Below are positions 55,437 through 64,000 of a stretch of 64,000 bases of DNA, piece by piece. Each line of letters begins with the position of its first letter. Position 1 is the stretch's first letter. Position numbers and translations under genes: made by a program. The notes beneath the pieces were generated by a model. The model made no database searches, was not told where the DNA came from, and worked only from the letters and a program-made list of their open reading frames with translations. Origin of the DNA: Thermococcus sp. MV5 (GTDB taxonomy: Archaea; Methanobacteriota_B; Thermococci; Thermococcales; Thermococcaceae); the NCBI RefSeq assembly GCF_012027425.1, contig NZ_SNUE01000004.1:1-64000 (forward strand), written 5' to 3'.

Positions 55437-55694
55437 ATGGACCTCGACCTATTTATGGAAAAGTATGGATTCAAAATCCTCCTTGGAATAATGGCCCTTG
55501 TAATACTCGGCCTTTTTGTAGTGCCTCTATTGGGAATGGTAGAACTCATAAAGAGATTTGGCCTTGAGATAGGACTCTTCATGATCATAATAGCCGCTCT
55601 CTATGGTTTTATCGTTTGGAGAAGAACTTCCGAAGCTTATGCAGAGGCCCATGGCAAGTATTTCTATGACGATAAATGGTATAAAAGAAAATAA
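55437..55694 (+). CDS. Small membrane protein, two segments
   Basis: An 85-residue protein with membrane segments at about residues 12-33 and 40-60 and a polar tail ending KYFYDDKWYKRK. Not recognised. ATG 55437 follows GAGGTGG (55425-55431); an upstream GTG in that ribosome site is less likely. Its stop is 27 bp before an IS605-like right-end remnant. Confidence 0.65.
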   Translation: MDLDLFMEKYGFKILLGIMALVILGLFVVPLLGMVELIKRFGLEIGLFMIIIAALYGFIVWRRTSEAYAEAHGKYFYDDKWYKRK

Positions 55695-55721
55695 AGTTGC
55701 TCTTTCTTCCGAGAGCATCGA

Positions 55722-55744
55722 CCTAAAGGGTAGGGAGGAGGTCA
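55722..55744 (+). mobile_element. Solo right-end-like remnant at the iorA stop codon
   Basis: CCTAAAGGGTAGGG followed by AGGAGGTCA resembles the elements at 17863 and 26360. GAGAG (55711-55715) and CTCTC (55745-55749) flank it as an inverted pair. The final TCA of the motif is the iorA stop codon read on the other strand. Confidence 0.35.
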
Positions 55745-57628
55745 CTCTCGACTTGGATATATAATCGCATCAAAAGGACACAACTGTTCGCAAAGTCCAC
55801 AACCAGTGCATATAAGCGAGTCAATTCTCATTTTGCCACTTTCGCTATCAAAGACTAATGCAGGACATCCTGTTAACAAAGCACACGCTTTACACCCAGT
55901 ACACTTACTTTCAATAACCACTGGAATTTCTCCAACTTCACCTCTCCTTATAACTGGAATTATGCATTCCCTCTTTGCTATGATAACCGCTGGTCCTTTG
56001 GCCTGCATTGCTTCTCTTATAGCTTCTTTTGTAGCTTTGAGATCATATGGATCAACTGTTTTCACGTACTTAACTCCTAATGCTTTCACAAGAGATTCAA
56101 TATTTATTTCATTGAACTTCCTACCGGTTTCACTTCCCCCAGTTCCAGGATGTGGTTGATGTCCAGTCATTGCCGTTGTTCTATTATCAAGAATCATGAT
56201 AAGAACATCAAGATCCTTGTAAACGGCATCTACAAGTGGCTGTAGTCCATTGTGGAAGAATGTAGAATCTCCTATTGTTGCTATTATTTTCTTACCCATT
56301 GCTATGCTCTGCCCGTTTGCTAAGCTTATACTCGCCCCCATTACATATTCAGTCCATATTGCCTCTAAGGGGGGAAGGAGTGATAGGGCATAACATCCTA
56401 TGTCCCCGTGGATTGGGAGTTCATCCTTCTTGAACTTTAACTTCCTAAGAGCATCAAGCAGAGCCCTATAAGACCCTCTATGTGGACAACCTGGACACAT
56501 GGTTGGTGGTCTTGAAGGGGCCAACTTCTCAGCTTCTTCCACCTCCTTAGGCTTCACGTACTCTTCTCCTTCATCACCAAGGATATTTAAGAGGGTATTT
56601 TTTACAATTCTCGGAGTCAGTTCTCCTTCAAGAGGTAAATGTCCAGTTCTCTTCCCATAAATTGGAATTAATATTCCCTCCTCATAAGCAACAATTTTGA
56701 CCTCTTCCTCTAAAAAAGGAGCTCCATCTTCAATCACTATAACCTTCTTGACACTTCTTAAGAAGTCCACTACAAGTTTTCTGGGTAGGGGATAAGGAGT
56801 TGAAAGTTTCAAGATCTTAAAGTTATCTCCCATCTTTGAGGTGACCTCTTTAACATAGTTATATGGCGTTCCCTCAGTTATGATTCCTATCTCTCCCCCT
56901 CCTTCGATCCAATTAAATGGAATGCTCTCAAATTCAAGTTCAATCTCCTTTAATGTTTGATTAAGCCATTTATGTCTCTCAAGATTACCTTTCATTGAAG
57001 CTCTCACGTATCTCTGAATGTCTTTTTTAAATTTAGGCTCTCTATTGAGGTTAATAAACTCGCCAACTTCAACATCTGCAGTGGTATGATTAACCCTAGT
57101 AGTTGTCCTGAAAATAACTGGGACTTTGTACTTCTCACTAAGCTCATAGGCGTATTTTACTAGATCATGCGCCTCCTGGACATCTGCAGGCTCCAATACT
57201 GGCAATAGAGCAATCTTACCATAATACCTGTCATCTTGCTCTGTTTGAGATGTGTGAGGACCAGGATCATCCGCAACTAAAATAACTAATCCTCCTTCAA
57301 CCCCAGAATAAGCCAAGCTCATTAAAGGATCAGCCGCAACATTAAGTCCAACACATTTCATAGTTACAAGGGTCCTGAGGCCAGTATACGCAACACCCGC
57401 AGCCTCTTCAAGTGCAACCTTTTCATTAGGTGCCCATTCTGCAAAAACTTCTGGGTTTAACCTAGCTATTGTTTCAATAACCTCAGTGGAGGGTGTTCCT
57501 GGATAACCAGTGGCAAATGAAATGCCGCTCTCTAAAGCTCCATACGCAATCGCTTCATTCCCCATGAGAAGCTTTTTATTTGAAACTTTAGGAACATCAA
57601 CCAAGGACTGTGAATTCGCTATTTCCAT
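55742..57628 (-). CDS. iorA: Indolepyruvate:ferredoxin oxidoreductase alpha subunit
   Basis: Oxidises aryl pyruvates from aromatic amino acids to aryl acetyl-CoA. The chain contains the pyrimidine-binding domain (LLMGNEAIAYGALESGISFA, TGYPGTPSTEVI), CPGCPHRGSYRALLDAL, the thiamine diphosphate motif GDSTFFHNGLQPLVDAVYKD, and a C-terminal double 4Fe-4S domain (CTGCKACALLTGCP, CTGCGLCEQLCP). The start at 57628 follows GGTGGTG; an in-frame TTG at 57640 is less likely. iorB is not adjacent, unlike the usual iorAB pair. Confidence 0.95.
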   Translation of the reverse strand: MEIANSQSLVDVPKVSNKKLLMGNEAIAYGALESGISFATGYPGTPSTEVIETIARLNPEVFAEWAPNEKVALEEAAGVAYTGLRTLVTMKCVGLNVAADPLMSLAYSGVEGGLVILVADDPGPHTSQTEQDDRYYGKIALLPVLEPADVQEAHDLVKYAYELSEKYKVPVIFRTTTRVNHTTADVEVGEFINLNREPKFKKDIQRYVRASMKGNLERHKWLNQTLKEIELEFESIPFNWIEGGGEIGIITEGTPYNYVKEVTSKMGDNFKILKLSTPYPLPRKLVVDFLRSVKKVIVIEDGAPFLEEEVKIVAYEEGILIPIYGKRTGHLPLEGELTPRIVKNTLLNILGDEGEEYVKPKEVEEAEKLAPSRPPTMCPGCPHRGSYRALLDALRKLKFKKDELPIHGDIGCYALSLLPPLEAIWTEYVMGASISLANGQSIAMGKKIIATIGDSTFFHNGLQPLVDAVYKDLDVLIMILDNRTTAMTGHQPHPGTGGSETGRKFNEINIESLVKALGVKYVKTVDPYDLKATKEAIREAMQAKGPAVIIAKRECIIPVIRRGEVGEIPVVIESKCTGCKACALLTGCPALVFDSESGKMRIDSLICTGCGLCEQLCPFDAIIYPSRE

Positions 57629-57704
57629 AGACACCACCAAAGCTTTTTCAATTTAGACCTATAAAACTTATAGTTCGGAAAAAAGATTTAGAAATCGAAA
57701 ATTT

Positions 57705-58385
57705 TTAGGCCCTTATCTCAAATACCATAAAAGTCCTAGCTATTGGGTTAGGGTAAACCTGCCACTCAAAATCTTTCTTCTCAATGGGTAATTCGCCATA
57801 AAGCCCACCCTCTCGGGGATCTAAACTCTGCCCAAAGAGCCTATCGCCTTTTACTTCAACTTTCATATATCGTGGAAGGCCTATTCTGATAAACCCTTTC
57901 TCTAGACTGTGTTCAATTCCCCACTTGACTGAATAGAGACCCGCATAGAGCTCAGCTATTCTCACAGCCACACTTTCCTTTCCAATAGCAATCACTTCTA
58001 TTCCTGTTTCTTCCCAGAATTTCTTCGTTAACGGCTGTAGATCTTTGCTTAAGCTGTGCCATATTGCTTTTCCCCTATCTGAGATTCTCAAAGCATCGAT
58101 TGTAGGATCATCAAGCTTTCTAATCTCTATTCCCCCAAGAGTTGAGTCTAAGTGGACTACATCAGGTTTAACTTTCTTTGCAAGTTTTAAAGCTAAAAAA
58201 GCTTCATCTTTTAGTGCCTGCCGCCCACTTAAATCATAATCAAAGGGATTTGAATACCTCACAATACTTATTTTAGCCGTTCTGTATGGTTTTTCTACGA
58301 GAACGGCAGCAGTTGCTATAAGACCAATTGGATTATAGTTCTCATCAAGTACTGCTCCTCCAGTATCTGCAGCTACTATCCTCAT
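57705..58385 (-). CDS. DUF4152/PF2046-like protein, probable single-strand 3'-5' exonuclease
   Basis: A 226-residue protein with an RNase H-like start (RIVAADTGGAVLDENYNPIG) and HLDSTLGGIEIRKLDD. It resembles the P. furiosus protein PF2046, described as a novel single-strand-specific 3'-5' exonuclease with an RNase H-like fold. Acidic residues at the expected strand positions are visible, but the identification is from memory. ATG 58385 is six bases after GGGGTGA; ATG 58391 abuts the dph6 stop. Co-transcribed after dph6. Confidence 0.75.
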   Translation of the reverse strand: MRIVAADTGGAVLDENYNPIGLIATAAVLVEKPYRTAKISIVRYSNPFDYDLSGRQALKDEAFLALKLAKKVKPDVVHLDSTLGGIEIRKLDDPTIDALRISDRGKAIWHSLSKDLQPLTKKFWEETGIEVIAIGKESVAVRIAELYAGLYSVKWGIEHSLEKGFIRIGLPRYMKVEVKGDRLFGQSLDPREGGLYGELPIEKKDFEWQVYPNPIARTFMVFEIRA

Positions 58386-58391
58386 GATCAT

Positions 58392-59072
58392 TCACCCCTT
58401 AGACTCTAAATGGGCAGCTTTAATCAACAACACTCCCGAAGAAGTATACTCGTCCCATATCTTTTCAACTTCATCAAACACAATCCTAGCTCTAAAAAAT
58501 GGAGCATCTCTAACAAACGTTTCAAACTCCCCGCCCTCTCCAGCTATATGCACCTTATACTTTTTATTGAGCGCTTTTAATTCTTGTATGGCCCTTTCAT
58601 CTATTTTTCTCCCAAGCCACCGCTTATCTAAGCCATATGCTGACACTCCAACTATTACCACATCAAAACCCGCCTTAATAATTTCTCTCATATACTTCTC
58701 CGGATCAGCTTGCCAGAATGGAACAAAGACTTCTAATCCCAGTTCTTTTGCCACCTTTTCTACTCTTTCTCGTTGATATGTACTGGCTAACGCCCCAGCA
58801 ACCACACCATCTATCTTCAACCCTTCTAATACATTCTTAAGATCTTCCACTTCTTTTTCTTTTTCCCCTTTTGTAAAGCCCTTTACAAGGGAAATCCCAA
58901 TCGCTCTGGCCTGTAACTCGGTTAAGTGGATGTTCGGGACATGATACATATAACTCTCCTCACTTTCAGAATGCATGCTCACAAGATATTTAACATAAAA
59001 TCCCTGCTTTAATGCCCAGTAAAGAGCATATGCAGAGTCCTTTCCTCCAGAAAAAAGTACTGCAACTCTCAT
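58392..59072 (-). CDS. dph6: Diphthine-ammonia ligase (Dph6 family)
   Basis: ATP-dependent amidation of diphthine to diphthamide on elongation factor 2. The PP-loop is [10 protein letters not shown] (8-17) and the family motif EGGEFETFV lies near residues 181-189. Length 226, as in archaeal members. First gene of a two-gene unit with the PF2046-like protein. Confidence 0.92.
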   Translation of the reverse strand: MRVAVLFSGGKDSAYALYWALKQGFYVKYLVSMHSESEESYMYHVPNIHLTELQARAIGISLVKGFTKGEKEKEVEDLKNVLEGLKIDGVVAGALASTYQRERVEKVAKELGLEVFVPFWQADPEKYMREIIKAGFDVVIVGVSAYGLDKRWLGRKIDERAIQELKALNKKYKVHIAGEGGEFETFVRDAPFFRARIVFDEVEKIWDEYTSSGVLLIKAAHLESKG

Positions 59073-59134
59073 CTTCTATTCCCTCGTTATGTTTTTAACC
59101 TAATTATGGTATCACTTTAAAAAATTTTGGAAAA

Positions 59135-60220
59135 CTAGAGAAGAAATTCTAGGGCTTTCTCAGTCTTCTTGTCAAAAAGAATAACCTTGTCCTCATTTGG
59201 GATTATAGTCACTTTCTCCCCAAATTTGAACTGTTCTCCCTCTGGGGCAAAAATCTTCACAAAAACATCACCATCCACTGCCACAGTGACTATTTGTTCT
59301 CTTCCAAGGGGTTCAAAGGAATAAACCTCTCCTTTAATGCCTTTCCCTTCCCCCTTGACAATCTCTGCATCATGAGGTCTAAATCCAAAGAGTGCTTCAC
59401 TAACATTTAGTTTTTTGACTATCTCTCTATATTGTTTTGGTACTGGAATTATGCTCTGATAGATGTAGAGATTCCCTTCTTTTATTTCAACTTCAACGAA
59501 GTTCATTGGTGGACTACCCAAGAACCCAGCTACAAACTTATATGCTGGTTTATAATACACCTCGTCTGGATCCCCAACTTGAAGTATCTTTCCCTCCTTG
59601 ATTATGGCAATCCTATCTGCCATTGCTAGGGCCTCTGCCTGATCATGAGTTACATAAACTGCAGTAATACCAAGCTCTTTTTGGAGTCTTTTAAGTTCTG
59701 CTCTGACCTCCAATCTAAGCAGGGCATCTAGATTGCTTAGTGGTTCATCCAGCAGTAAAACATCTGGCTCTTTAACTAGGGCCCTTGCTATTGCTACTCT
59801 CTGCTGCTGACCACCACTAAGTTGCCAAGGATATCTATCTAAGAGATGCTCAATATGCAGCATTTTAGAAACTTCTCTCACCTTCTTTTCTATTTCTCCT
59901 TTTGAAGCTTTTTTAAGTTCAAGAGGGAAAGCTATATTATTGAATACCCTCATATGAGGATAGAGCGCCCAATTTTGAAATACCAAACCTACATTTCTGT
60001 CTTTTGGAGGAATTTCTGTAACGTCCCTATCATCAAAGTATATCCTTCCAGCCGTTGGTCGATATATCCCTGCTATCGTATATAATAGGGTAGATTTTCC
60101 ACTCCCTGATGGCCCTAATAATGCCATAAACTCTTTATCTTCTATTTTCAGATTGATTCTATCCAACGCCGTGAAATCCCCAAATTTTTTTGTAATCCTC
60201 TCCAATGTTATCGTAACCAT
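59135..60220 (-). CDS. Sugar ABC transporter ATP-binding protein (MalK/UgpC type)
   Basis: ATPase of a carbohydrate uptake system. Walker A GPSGSGKST is at residues 36-44, the signature LSGGQQQRVA, Walker B VLLLDEPLSNLDA, the switch VTHDQAEA. A C-terminal TOBE region (FGFRPHDAEIVKGE; ending ILFDKKTEKALEFL) is typical of MalK. Start at 60220 is six bases after GGGGTG; ATG 60226 overlaps the permease stop. Last gene of the four-gene operon. Confidence 0.93.
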   Translation of the reverse strand: MVTITLERITKKFGDFTALDRINLKIEDKEFMALLGPSGSGKSTLLYTIAGIYRPTAGRIYFDDRDVTEIPPKDRNVGLVFQNWALYPHMRVFNNIAFPLELKKASKGEIEKKVREVSKMLHIEHLLDRYPWQLSGGQQQRVAIARALVKEPDVLLLDEPLSNLDALLRLEVRAELKRLQKELGITAVYVTHDQAEALAMADRIAIIKEGKILQVGDPDEVYYKPAYKFVAGFLGSPPMNFVEVEIKEGNLYIYQSIIPVPKQYREIVKKLNVSEALFGFRPHDAEIVKGEGKGIKGEVYSFEPLGREQIVTVAVDGDVFVKIFAPEGEQFKFGEKVTIIPNEDKVILFDKKTEKALEFLL

Positions 60221-60225
60221 ATCCA

Positions 60226-61095
60226 TCACCCCTTGATTCCTCCTGAATAACCTTGGAGGAGCAACTGTTGGGCCGTTAGGAAGAAAATTATGGTAGGTAA
60301 AAGATATAGCGTTCCAGCGGCTGCTATGAGAGGCATGTGCGAGTACTCTGCCTCAATGTTGGCCTCAATAAACGTTGCAAGAGTTTGATCTATTAAAAAT
60401 GTTCTCACATAAATCAAATCTTGCCAACCTGCTAAAAATCCAAATAAAGCTACTGCCAATATACCCGGTTTGATTAAGGGTAGCATTATCTTCCACCACA
60501 CTTTTATCCTAGATGCCCCATCTATTATTCCAGACCATTCAAACTCCCAAGGGATTGTATCAAAGAAACCTTTCATTAGCCATACGGACATTGGAATTTC
60601 TAGAGCTGCTCTTGCAAGTACTACATAGAAAAATGAATAAATTCGAACCAGGGACGGATCTTGGGGAAAAGTCAGGCGATAGAAAAGATAAACTCCTACA
60701 ATTAATGCAACTCCCGGAAAGGCATGAAGTACAAGAAGAAGGAGCATCATTACTGTTCTCCCTCTAAACTTCATTCTAGAGAGAGAATAACCAGCAAGTG
60801 TACTAATCAAGGTAACTATACCAGAAACTCCAAGAGCAACTACAAGAGTATTAAAAGTTATTTTTAATATATTCTGGCGTATACCCCCTGTTATGGCCAG
60901 TTTTCCTTGAAAGACATTTACCCAATTTTCAATGGTAGGCCTAAAAGACTCTAAACTTAGATTGGTTATCATATCCTTGCTAAAACTCGATAGAGCTAAC
61001 AAAGCAAATCCTAATATAAGAGGGAGACTTGCAAAGATGATAACTGCTACTATCAACCATTCATATCTCCTGGACCTAGTTTCCACATCTCTCAT
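60226..61095 (-). CDS. Sugar ABC transporter permease (MalG type)
   Basis: Six-segment permease, 289 residues, with the EAA loop GIIDGASRIKVWWKIMLPLI. The short C terminus and DLIYVRTFLID region match carbohydrate permeases. It overlaps the MalF-type gene by 4 bp. Confidence 0.92.
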   Translation of the reverse strand: MRDVETRSRRYEWLIVAVIIFASLPLILGFALLALSSFSKDMITNLSLESFRPTIENWVNVFQGKLAITGGIRQNILKITFNTLVVALGVSGIVTLISTLAGYSLSRMKFRGRTVMMLLLLVLHAFPGVALIVGVYLFYRLTFPQDPSLVRIYSFFYVVLARAALEIPMSVWLMKGFFDTIPWEFEWSGIIDGASRIKVWWKIMLPLIKPGILAVALFGFLAGWQDLIYVRTFLIDQTLATFIEANIEAEYSHMPLIAAAGTLYLLPTIIFFLTAQQLLLQGYSGGIKG

Positions 61096-62033
61096 TCTAC
61101 ATCACCCCTCGGCTCATGGATCATCCTTTCAAATTGGAGTACCTTTAGGGTAACATAACCACCCATGATGCCAATTATGGATAATAAAACCGCTGCCGCT
61201 GCTGCCAAACCCTGATCTTGTTCTCCCCGGCCAAAAGCAGTGTTAAAGACATATAAAGCAAGCGTTGTTCCATAATCTCTATTCACCAAATCCCATTCAA
61301 CTAGCAGGAAAAGGTGAGGATATGTAGTGAGTAAGCTAAGAAACTGCCAAGTAAGGACGTAAAGAAAGTGCCATTTCAGCATGGGGATTAAAATTTTCCT
61401 TGAAATCTGCCATGCAGAGGCCCCATCTACCCTAGCTGCTATCACGAGTTCTTTAGGTATCTGATTTAACGCGGACGTAAAGACTATCATACCAAAACTA
61501 ACCCCTACAAGTCCATTAACAAAGATAATAATGCTCCACACTCCCCAAGGAGTTATTTGACCCCAAGGAATTGGTTCAGAGACCACCCCCAACTTAAGCA
61601 AAATAGAATTCAATGTTCCAATATCACTCCCATGGAAGAAGTAGTACCACACTAAACTATAAACAGCTATTGGGGACATTCTAGGAAGTAGCCAGAGAAG
61701 CCTAATACTTGAAGCAGAACTTTCATTTATAAAAAACGTCCCCAATGCCAAAAGAAGGCCTCCAAAAACGTTTATAATGAGCGTTATCCCAACGAAAACA
61801 ACGGTGGTTAGAAGGATCGCTCTAATCATGGGATCATGCTGAAACATGTGAAAGAGCCGTTGATAGTTATAAAGACCAACAATCTCACTCAAATACTTTT
61901 CCGTATTCCAGTTCCTCATTTTCGTGAAGCTTATATAAACAGTGAATACAAGAGGGATTAAATAGAATATACCCACCATTGCTATCATTGGAGAAAGAAA
62001 AAAGGAAAGACTTCGAAGCTTTTCTCCCTTCAT
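61092..62033 (-). CDS. Sugar ABC transporter permease (MalF/UgpA type)
   Basis: Partner permease, 313 residues, with six or so segments and the EAA loop VAARVDGASAWQISRKILIP. It starts 11 bp after the binding protein and overlaps the MalG-type gene. Confidence 0.92.
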   Translation of the reverse strand: MKGEKLRSLSFFLSPMIAMVGIFYLIPLVFTVYISFTKMRNWNTEKYLSEIVGLYNYQRLFHMFQHDPMIRAILLTTVVFVGITLIINVFGGLLLALGTFFINESSASSIRLLWLLPRMSPIAVYSLVWYYFFHGSDIGTLNSILLKLGVVSEPIPWGQITPWGVWSIIIFVNGLVGVSFGMIVFTSALNQIPKELVIAARVDGASAWQISRKILIPMLKWHFLYVLTWQFLSLLTTYPHLFLLVEWDLVNRDYGTTLALYVFNTAFGRGEQDQGLAAAAAVLLSIIGIMGGYVTLKVLQFERMIHEPRGDVE

Positions 62034-62044
62034 GGAGCTTCACC

Positions 62045-63679
62045 TCATGGGAATTGCCAGTCTTTTGGAATTTCTCCAATGACTTCTACGTTCTCGGCAA
62101 GCTCTGGGTCTGCATTTACTTTCTGGATTATATAATCAACACCCTCTTCTGGAGTCATGTCTCCTCTTAATACCTTATCTAAAGCTTCTTTGAATATATC
62201 GGCCAATGCAGGGTATTTTGGATGGGCTGGGGCGAACTTTGTATATTCCAGCATATAGCTCACGTCAGCGAGGAACTTGGCATTTATTGGATGCACTGTA
62301 GTTGCAACTATATCTTTCAAATTATCTTTTACTTCTTGATCCAAGTCCAAATTAAGGGATTTTAAGTCGTTAAGCCACTTTTCATCGCTAATGAGCTCCG
62401 CGGCAGCTTTTCTAACAGGCAAATGAGCACTTATTACACTGTGTATTGCATTTATATCCGGATCACTTGCCTTTATTATCATTAAGAAAGCAAGCTCATG
62501 ATATATTTCCTCGAGTTCCTCATATTTTGGATTTTGTTGACCTGCTTTGGAGTTTATCATCCACACAAAAGGTTGGCTCAGAGTCACTGGTTGTAGTCCT
62601 TTTTCACCAGCAGGGAATAATGTATAAGCAAACCATTTCTGAACTTCTTCAGGCTTTATAGGTCTTGGAGTCCCTTCTTTTCCATAATAATCCTTCGTTT
62701 GCCACTCTGTCCAATACCATGTTCCACCAATGTCAAAGAGTGTTCTTCCTTCAACAATCGCAGGATGGATTTGTTTCGCCCAGTCCCAACTCATTATATC
62801 CCCTGGAAGAAGTCCATCTTGGGCAAATTTCCACTCAACATAAAACCATTTGTAGATTGCAGGAACATCAACGACAAGCTTTTTAGATTCCTCATTGTAG
62901 AGCTTTCCACCAAAGGCAAAGATGAATTGGATTAAGTCTGGATGAGCAGAGCCTTTTCTGTGTATAAGGCCCCATTCTGCCACTCCACTTCCTTTTGCTT
63001 TCTTTGCCCATTGATAAACGTCGCCCCATGTGAATTCGCCATTTTTAACCTTCTCCTCAATTCCCTCTAAATTGAAACCAATCTTTGCAGCTACGTCTCT
63101 CCTTATGTAAAGAGGTCTTGCCTCTGTATCTTGAGGCAATCCATATAGCTTTCCATCAAACTTGGACGCCTCTATAAGGGATGGGTAGAAATCCTCTATC
63201 ACACTCTTGTATGCGTTGGCGTATTCTGTTATCTCGAGAATGTAACCTTCATCTGCTAGAGTTGGTAAGAATGCATAGGAATTTACAAAGAAATCTCCAG
63301 CCTGACCAAGAGGTTGTTTGCTAAGATACTCTTGATAAGCATCCTGAAAAGCTGCAGCATAATGTTTGTCGGTTATTATTATCTTCACATTAATACCATT
63401 CTCTTCCCAGATTTTGTTTATCCTTCTAGCTGCTTCAACAATCCCATGAACCCTCATAACACTATTGGGATCTCCAGAACCCCATGCAGAAAACTTAACT
63501 TCGCTTATTCCGTTTTCTTCAAGAACCTTTCCTATCGCTACTGCATCTTTGACAAAGTCTCCACTCAGCTCAACAGTAGTTCTTTTTGTCTCAGGAGTCT
63601 CCTGGCCGCCAATGCACCCACTTGCCACCACTCCAAAAAGAACTACCAATATAACTACTGTTCCAAATTTCCCTTTCAC
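62045..63679 (-). CDS. Sugar ABC transporter substrate-binding lipoprotein
   Basis: Extracellular carbohydrate-binding protein of about 544 residues. The signal sequence (KFGTVVILVVLFGVVASGC) ends in a lipobox cysteine, so it is lipid-anchored. It has the cluster 1 extracellular-solute-binding fold with long inserts: YGLPQDTEARPLYIRRDVA, FDIGGTWYWTEWQ, and a C-terminal helical region. Start is GTG 63679, seven bases after GGAGGTG; upstream in-frame codons from 63721 would bury the signal. Substrate sugar unknown. It heads the operon. Confidence 0.92.
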   Translation of the reverse strand: MKGKFGTVVILVVLFGVVASGCIGGQETPETKRTTVELSGDFVKDAVAIGKVLEENGISEVKFSAWGSGDPNSVMRVHGIVEAARRINKIWEENGINVKIIITDKHYAAAFQDAYQEYLSKQPLGQAGDFFVNSYAFLPTLADEGYILEITEYANAYKSVIEDFYPSLIEASKFDGKLYGLPQDTEARPLYIRRDVAAKIGFNLEGIEEKVKNGEFTWGDVYQWAKKAKGSGVAEWGLIHRKGSAHPDLIQFIFAFGGKLYNEESKKLVVDVPAIYKWFYVEWKFAQDGLLPGDIMSWDWAKQIHPAIVEGRTLFDIGGTWYWTEWQTKDYYGKEGTPRPIKPEEVQKWFAYTLFPAGEKGLQPVTLSQPFVWMINSKAGQQNPKYEELEEIYHELAFLMIIKASDPDINAIHSVISAHLPVRKAAAELISDEKWLNDLKSLNLDLDQEVKDNLKDIVATTVHPINAKFLADVSYMLEYTKFAPAHPKYPALADIFKEALDKVLRGDMTPEEGVDYIIQKVNADPELAENVEVIGEIPKDWQFP

Positions 63680-63862
63680 AACTTCCCACCTCCCGAAAAT
63701 TTCGGAAGATTCAAAGGCCAAAAAGGCATGATGTTATTATAAGAGGAAGCTTAGTAGCAACCCTACCGAAGACATTTTTGGAAACCAACTCTTATAAACA
63801 TTTACATAATCCGTTTGAAAATTTTTCTCTTTAGAACAAAGGCCCATTTGCCAGATCTTTTA

Positions 63863-63879
63863 TATCACTGGGAGTGTTG
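63863..63879. promoter_or_regulatory. Imperfect Thermococcales glycolytic motif (TGM)
   Basis: TATCAC-TGGGA-GTGTTG matches TATCAC-N5-GTGATA in ten of twelve defined positions. It lies between the sugar transporter and the inositol-phosphate synthase gene. TGM is the site of the TrmBL1/Tgr regulator; relative to the transporter it lies upstream of the TATA-like TTTATAAGAG (minus strand near 63790), to ino1 it lies upstream of AAAATATTTAA (63908-63918). Confidence 0.4.
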
Positions 63880-63952
63880 TATATTAGAGATAAAAGATTA
63901 TAGACCAAAAAATATTTAATGATTATAAAATAATTAGAGAGAGGTGATATGA

Positions 63953-64000
63953 ATGGTACGTGTGGTGATACTGGGTCAGGGATATGTGGGGAGTATTTTT
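63953..64000 (+). CDS. Myo-inositol-1-phosphate synthase (3' partial)
   Basis: Only the first 16 codons are in the window (MVRVVILGQGYVGSIF). The start closely matches archaeal inositol-1-phosphate synthases, whose NAD-binding region begins with this glycine-rich motif. In Thermococcales the enzyme makes inositol for the heat-stress solute di-myo-inositol phosphate and for lipids. AGAGGTGAT lies just upstream; the nearer ATG at 63949 is out of frame. The identification rests on very little sequence. Confidence 0.7.
   Translation, partial: MVRVVILGQGYVGSIF

Overview
The window is a protein-dense stretch of about 40% G+C from a hyperthermophilic euryarchaeon of the order Thermococcales (Thermococcus/Pyrococcus group). 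The evidence is archaeal type A RNase P RNA, the two-subunit archaeal primase PriS/PriL, a CGP-CTERM anchor on a secreted protein, the LysW-dependent lysine/ornithine pathway, ferredoxin-linked 2-oxoacid oxidoreductases with an ADP-forming acyl-CoA synthetase subunit, a TrmB-family regulator, and AT-rich promoters with TATA boxes. Several genes start with TTG or GTG behind GGAGG/GGTG ribosome sites. The species cannot be named from sequence alone.

Layout. 1-6.4 kb: a peptide ABC transporter operon (binding protein, two permeases, two ATPases). 6.4-12.5 kb: NadE, two DMT-type permeases (the second at 12.8 kb), glutamine synthetase, a DUF61 protein and a large secreted beta-sandwich protein. 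12.48-12.81 kb: RNase P RNA, meeting the PriL-PriS-permease operon head-on. 16-17.8 kb: a tandem pair of KaiC/RAD55-like ATPases, the second apparently degenerate, plus a small ORF. 17.9-26.1 kb (minus strand): a probable operon for amino-acid fermentation, made of an NSS-family transporter, a 33-residue membrane peptide, an aminotransferase, oxidoreductase gamma and delta subunits, a fused alpha-beta subunit, the ADP-forming acyl-CoA synthetase alpha subunit and a second aminotransferase.

26.4-31.3 kb holds lysW-X-Y-Z-J-K and 32.0-38.9 kb holds argG-argH-carA-carB, both on the minus strand. Together they cover most of lysine and arginine synthesis. The promoters of lysW and argG share a two-part element with identical 39-bp spacing, and an HTH-like/ACT-domain gene lies just upstream of argG. 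39-51 kb is mixed: an OB-fold-like anchored protein with a TctA-like permease, RNA/DNA methyltransferases, a candidate C/D box sRNA, an M20 peptidase with an OPT peptide transporter, a metallo-beta-lactamase-fold enzyme and a phosphohexomutase. 51-54.4 kb is a glycogen-related locus: a small CBM48-like/TOBE-like protein divergent from a TrmB-family regulator and glycogen synthase. Next come a HIT protein, a MazG-YbaK fusion, IorA, a PF2046-like exonuclease-family protein and Dph6. The window ends with a sugar ABC transporter and, divergently, the first codons of myo-inositol-1-phosphate synthase.

The best candidates for something undescribed are the complete uptake-to-acyl-CoA cassette with its fused alpha-beta oxidoreductase and 33-residue transporter partner, the shared lys/arg promoter element, and the CBM48-TOBE mini-protein opposite the glycogen synthase regulator. 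Three solitary hairpin-like sequences resembling IS200/IS605 right ends suggest old transposon visits.
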